A stretch of DNA of 64,000 nt from the NCBI RefSeq assembly GCF_002097715.1, contig NZ_CP020738.1:1364001-1428000 (forward strand). Reading direction: 5' to 3'. The stretch is from Burkholderia ubonensis subsp. mesacidophila (GTDB taxonomy: Bacteria > Pseudomonadota > Gammaproteobacteria > Burkholderiales > Burkholderiaceae). Numbering within the stretch: position 1 is the first letter of the stretch; each line of letters begins with the position of its first letter. The notes under the pieces were generated by a model that saw only the letters and a list, made by a program, of their open reading frames with translations, did no database searches and was not told where the DNA came from. The translations under genes and the position numbers were made by a program. Below are positions 61,997-64,000 of this stretch, piece after piece.

Positions 61997-62917
61997 TCAG
62001 AGACCGACGTCGGGCAACGTCGGGCGCGTTTCGAGCGCCTTCGCGACGATCGCCTTCACTTCCGCGAGCGTGTCGCCCTGCAGCGCGAGACGCGGCGGGC
62101 GCGTGACCGCGCTGCCGCGGCCGACCAGCTCTTCGCACAGCTTGATGCACTGCACGAGGTCCGGGCGCGCGTCGAGGTGCAGCAGCGGCATGAACCAGCG
62201 ATACAGCGCGAGCGCTTCGTCGAAACGCTTCTGCTTCGCGAGGCGGAACAGCGTCTCGCCTTCCTTCGGGAACGCGTTCGACATGCCCGACACCCAGCCT
62301 TCGGCGCCGACCGCGATGCTCTCGACCACCACGTCGTCGAGGCCCGCGAACAGCACGAAGCGGTCGCCGACCGCGTTGCGCAGGTCGATGAAGCGGCGCG
62401 TGTCGCCCGACGAATCCTTGAAGCAGACGATGTTCTCGCAGTCCTGCAGCGCGATCAGCACGTCCGGCGTCACGTCGTTCTTGTAGATCGGCGGGTTGTT
62501 GTAGACCATCACCGGCAGGTCGGTGCTCGTCGCGACCGCGCGGAAGTGCGCGGCGGTCTCGTGCGGCTTCGCCGAGTAGACGAGCGCGGGCATCACCATC
62601 ACGCCGTCGACGCCGACGCGCTGCGCTTCGCGCACGGTGTTGCGCGCGAACTCGGTCGTGAACTCGGCGATGCCGGCGATCACCGGAATCTTGCCGCCGG
62701 CCGCGTCGCGCGCGGCCTCGATCACCTGGAGCTTTTCCGACGTCGACAGCGACGTGTTCTCGCCGACCGTGCCGCAGACCACGAGGCCCGACACGCCGTC
62801 GTTCACCAGGTTCTTCACCACGCGGTGCGTGGCGTCGATGTCGAGGGAAAAGTCCGGCTTGAACTGGGTGCTGACGGCCGGGAAAACCCCGGTCCACTGA
62901 ATGGCGTTTCGGCTCAC
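61997..62917 (-). CDS. Delta1-pyrroline-4-hydroxy-2-carboxylate deaminase (DHDPS family)
   Basis: 306-residue aldolase-fold enzyme of the dihydrodipicolinate synthase family. Schiff-base Lys K167 is in IVCFKDSSGDTRRF, with Y139 in MVYNNPPIY and GTVGENTSLS for carboxylate binding. Beside a hydroxyproline 2-epimerase and a KGSA dehydrogenase it fits the deaminase that turns Delta1-pyrroline-4-hydroxy-2-carboxylate into alpha-ketoglutarate semialdehyde. Relatives act on lysine or keto-deoxy sugars, so context decides. It starts with GTG at 62917 behind a TAGGAG site and is divergent from the epimerase gene. Confidence 0.87.
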   Translation of the reverse strand: MSRNAIQWTGVFPAVSTQFKPDFSLDIDATHRVVKNLVNDGVSGLVVCGTVGENTSLSTSEKLQVIEAARDAAGGKIPVIAGIAEFTTEFARNTVREAQRVGVDGVMVMPALVYSAKPHETAAHFRAVATSTDLPVMVYNNPPIYKNDVTPDVLIALQDCENIVCFKDSSGDTRRFIDLRNAVGDRFVLFAGLDDVVVESIAVGAEGWVSGMSNAFPKEGETLFRLAKQKRFDEALALYRWFMPLLHLDARPDLVQCIKLCEELVGRGSAVTRPPRLALQGDTLAEVKAIVAKALETRPTLPDVGL

Positions 62918-63021
62918 TGAAATCTCCTACGTTCGTATCGGTCGGCCGACAGGTGTCGGTGTGGTGACCAGTATCGCCGTGCAAACGCCCATCACGCTTG
63001 AGTCGTTTCCCGGAGCAACAT

Positions 63022-63084
63022 GACGAAATCGGCACAGTCGCCGAACGGTGCCGGGAAGGCGCCGCGCACTGTGCCGATTTCGTC
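63022..63084. promoter_or_regulatory. Perfect 17-bp inverted repeat in the hydroxyproline divergent promoter region
   Basis: GACGAAATCGGCACAGT at 63022-63038 recurs as its exact reverse complement ACTGTGCCGATTTCGTC at 63068-63084 across a 29-bp GC-rich spacer. It lies 105 bp upstream of the deaminase start and 84 bp before the epimerase start. The length and perfection argue for paired sites of a dedicated regulator that loops or dimerises over both promoters; a transcribed stem-loop is an alternative. Confidence 0.7.
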
Positions 63085-63167
63085 GTCGTCCTCATCGAAA
63101 ATCCACAAGCGGGCGGACGCGCGACGGAGGAAGCTGTGCTCCTTTCCCCACTTTCGGACGACGCATG

Positions 63168-64000
63168 ATGAAGCGCATCCAGATCATCGATTCGCACACC
63201 GGCGGCGAACCCACGCGGCTCGTCGTGTCCGGTTTTCCTGCGCTCGGCAACGGCTCGATGGCCGAGCGGCGCGACCTGCTCGCGCGCGAGCACGACCGTT
63301 TTCGCACCGCCTGCATCCTCGAGCCGCGCGGCAGCGACGTGCTGGTCGGCGCGCTGCTGTGCGAGCCGGTGTCGCCCGACGCCGCCGCCGGCGTGATCTT
63401 CTTCAACAACAGCGGCTATCTCGGCATGTGCGGGCACGGCACGATCGGCGTCGTGCGCACGCTGCATCACATGGGGCGCATCAACCCGGGCGTGCACCGG
63501 ATCGAAACGCCGGTCGGCACCGTCGAGGCAACGCTGCACGACGACCTGTCGGTCAGCGTGCGCAACGTGCCCGCGTATCGGCATGCGAAGGACGTCGTCG
63601 TCGACGTGCCGGGCCATGGCCCCGTGAAGGGCGACATCGCGTGGGGCGGCAACTGGTTCTTCCTGATCAGCGACCACGGGCAGCGCGTGACCGGCGACAA
63701 CGTCGCGGCGCTGACCACGTATGCGTCGGCCGTGCGTGAAGGGCTCGAACGCGCGGGCGTCGCCGGCGCGAACGGCGGCGAGATCGACCACATCGAGCTG
63801 TTCGCCGACGATCCCGAGCACGACAGCCGCAGCTTCGTGCTATGCCCGGGCCTCGCGTACGACCGTTCGCCGTGCGGCACCGGCACGAGCGCGAAGCTCG
63901 CGTGCCTCGCGGCGGACGGCAAGCTCGCGCCGGGCGTCGTGTGGCGGCAGGCGAGCGTGATCGGCAGCGTGTTCCACGCGAGCTACGTCGAAAGCGACGG
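63168..64000 (+). CDS. 4-hydroxyproline 2-epimerase (proline racemase family), 3' end outside window
   Basis: 277 codons in the window; the gene runs off the right edge. It interconverts trans-4-hydroxy-L-proline and cis-4-hydroxy-D-proline, the first step of bacterial hydroxyproline use. Opening [18 protein letters not shown] is the family signature. Both catalytic Cys are present: C88 in [20 protein letters not shown] and C236 in [14 protein letters not shown], at the positions known for hydroxyproline epimerases. A dehydratase would lack one Cys. The two consecutive ATGs at 63165 and 63168 make the exact start uncertain by one residue. D-hydroxyproline dehydrogenase, needed next in the path, is not in the window, probably beyond 64,000. 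Confidence 0.93.
   Translation, partial: MKRIQIIDSHTGGEPTRLVVSGFPALGNGSMAERRDLLAREHDRFRTACILEPRGSDVLVGALLCEPVSPDAAAGVIFFNNSGYLGMCGHGTIGVVRTLHHMGRINPGVHRIETPVGTVEATLHDDLSVSVRNVPAYRHAKDVVVDVPGHGPVKGDIAWGGNWFFLISDHGQRVTGDNVAALTTYASAVREGLERAGVAGANGGEIDHIELFADDPEHDSRSFVLCPGLAYDRSPCGTGTSAKLACLAADGKLAPGVVWRQASVIGSVFHASYVESD

Overview
The window is a high-GC, densely packed segment with strong G/C bias at third codon positions. Its gene content (PNAG/pga locus, aepX-aepY-phnW phosphonate genes, 2-aminothiazoline-4-carboxylate hydrolase, hydroxyproline catabolism, many LysR regulators) points to a Burkholderia-type betaproteobacterium, most likely of the cepacia complex. The accessory metabolic and surface-structure content suggests a secondary replicon, but that is inference. 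I saw no rRNA, tRNA, CRISPR array or intact insertion sequence.

Layout. 1-4.9 kb: a LysR gene (cut by the window edge) divergent from a small operon with a periplasmic substrate-binding protein, an ATC hydrolase and an N-carbamoyl amino acid amidohydrolase, probably a thiazoline/N-carbamoyl-cysteine salvage route; then a DUF3626 gene. 4.9-15.5 kb (minus): an eight-gene exopolysaccharide unit, two unrecognised envelope proteins followed by pgaA-pgaB-pgaC-pgaD, a dedicated glmS that would supply glucosamine-6-phosphate for UDP-GlcNAc, and a secreted protein. It has an AT-rich upstream region of about 0.8 kb with repeated motifs. 16.3-17.6 kb: a LysR gene and a possible small partner.

18.2-29 kb (plus): six genes of the circularly permuted ATP-grasp / alpha-E / transglutaminase-like type, arranged as two modules around a very large DUF2126 protein; one transglutaminase-like protein has Ser where the nucleophilic Cys should be. 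29.4-34.9 kb (plus): a chaperone-usher fimbrial cluster (usher, minor subunit, chaperone, DUF1120 pilin) behind AT-rich leaders. 35.2-38.4 kb: proline iminopeptidase, a membrane acyltransferase and a secreted unknown.

38.4-45.7 kb (minus): the most striking part, a translationally coupled seven-gene operon encoding a CDP-alcohol phosphatidyltransferase, an Fe(II)/2-oxoglutarate oxygenase, a flippase-like membrane protein, a nucleotidyltransferase, PEP mutase fused to a second nucleotidyltransferase, phosphonopyruvate decarboxylase and 2-aminoethylphosphonate transaminase. Together these look like a complete path from PEP to a nucleotide-activated aminophosphonate and on to a phosphonolipid that could be hydroxylated and flipped.

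46.2-49.5 kb: succinate CoA-transferase, a DUF2938/MerR pair and a HAD phosphatase. 49.6-52.6 kb: an AT-richer, probably acquired insert with an OLD-family nuclease and a 107-residue partner, a candidate phage-defence unit. 52.6-57.2 kb: a palm-less PolX-like helix-hairpin-helix protein, DUF2905 plus CapA, two secreted proteins and a cytochrome b561. 57.5 kb to the end: hydroxyproline catabolism (Ldh2-type reductase, ketoglutarate-semialdehyde dehydrogenase, permease, deaminase on minus; 2-epimerase divergent on plus), with a perfect 17-bp inverted repeat in the divergent promoter region.
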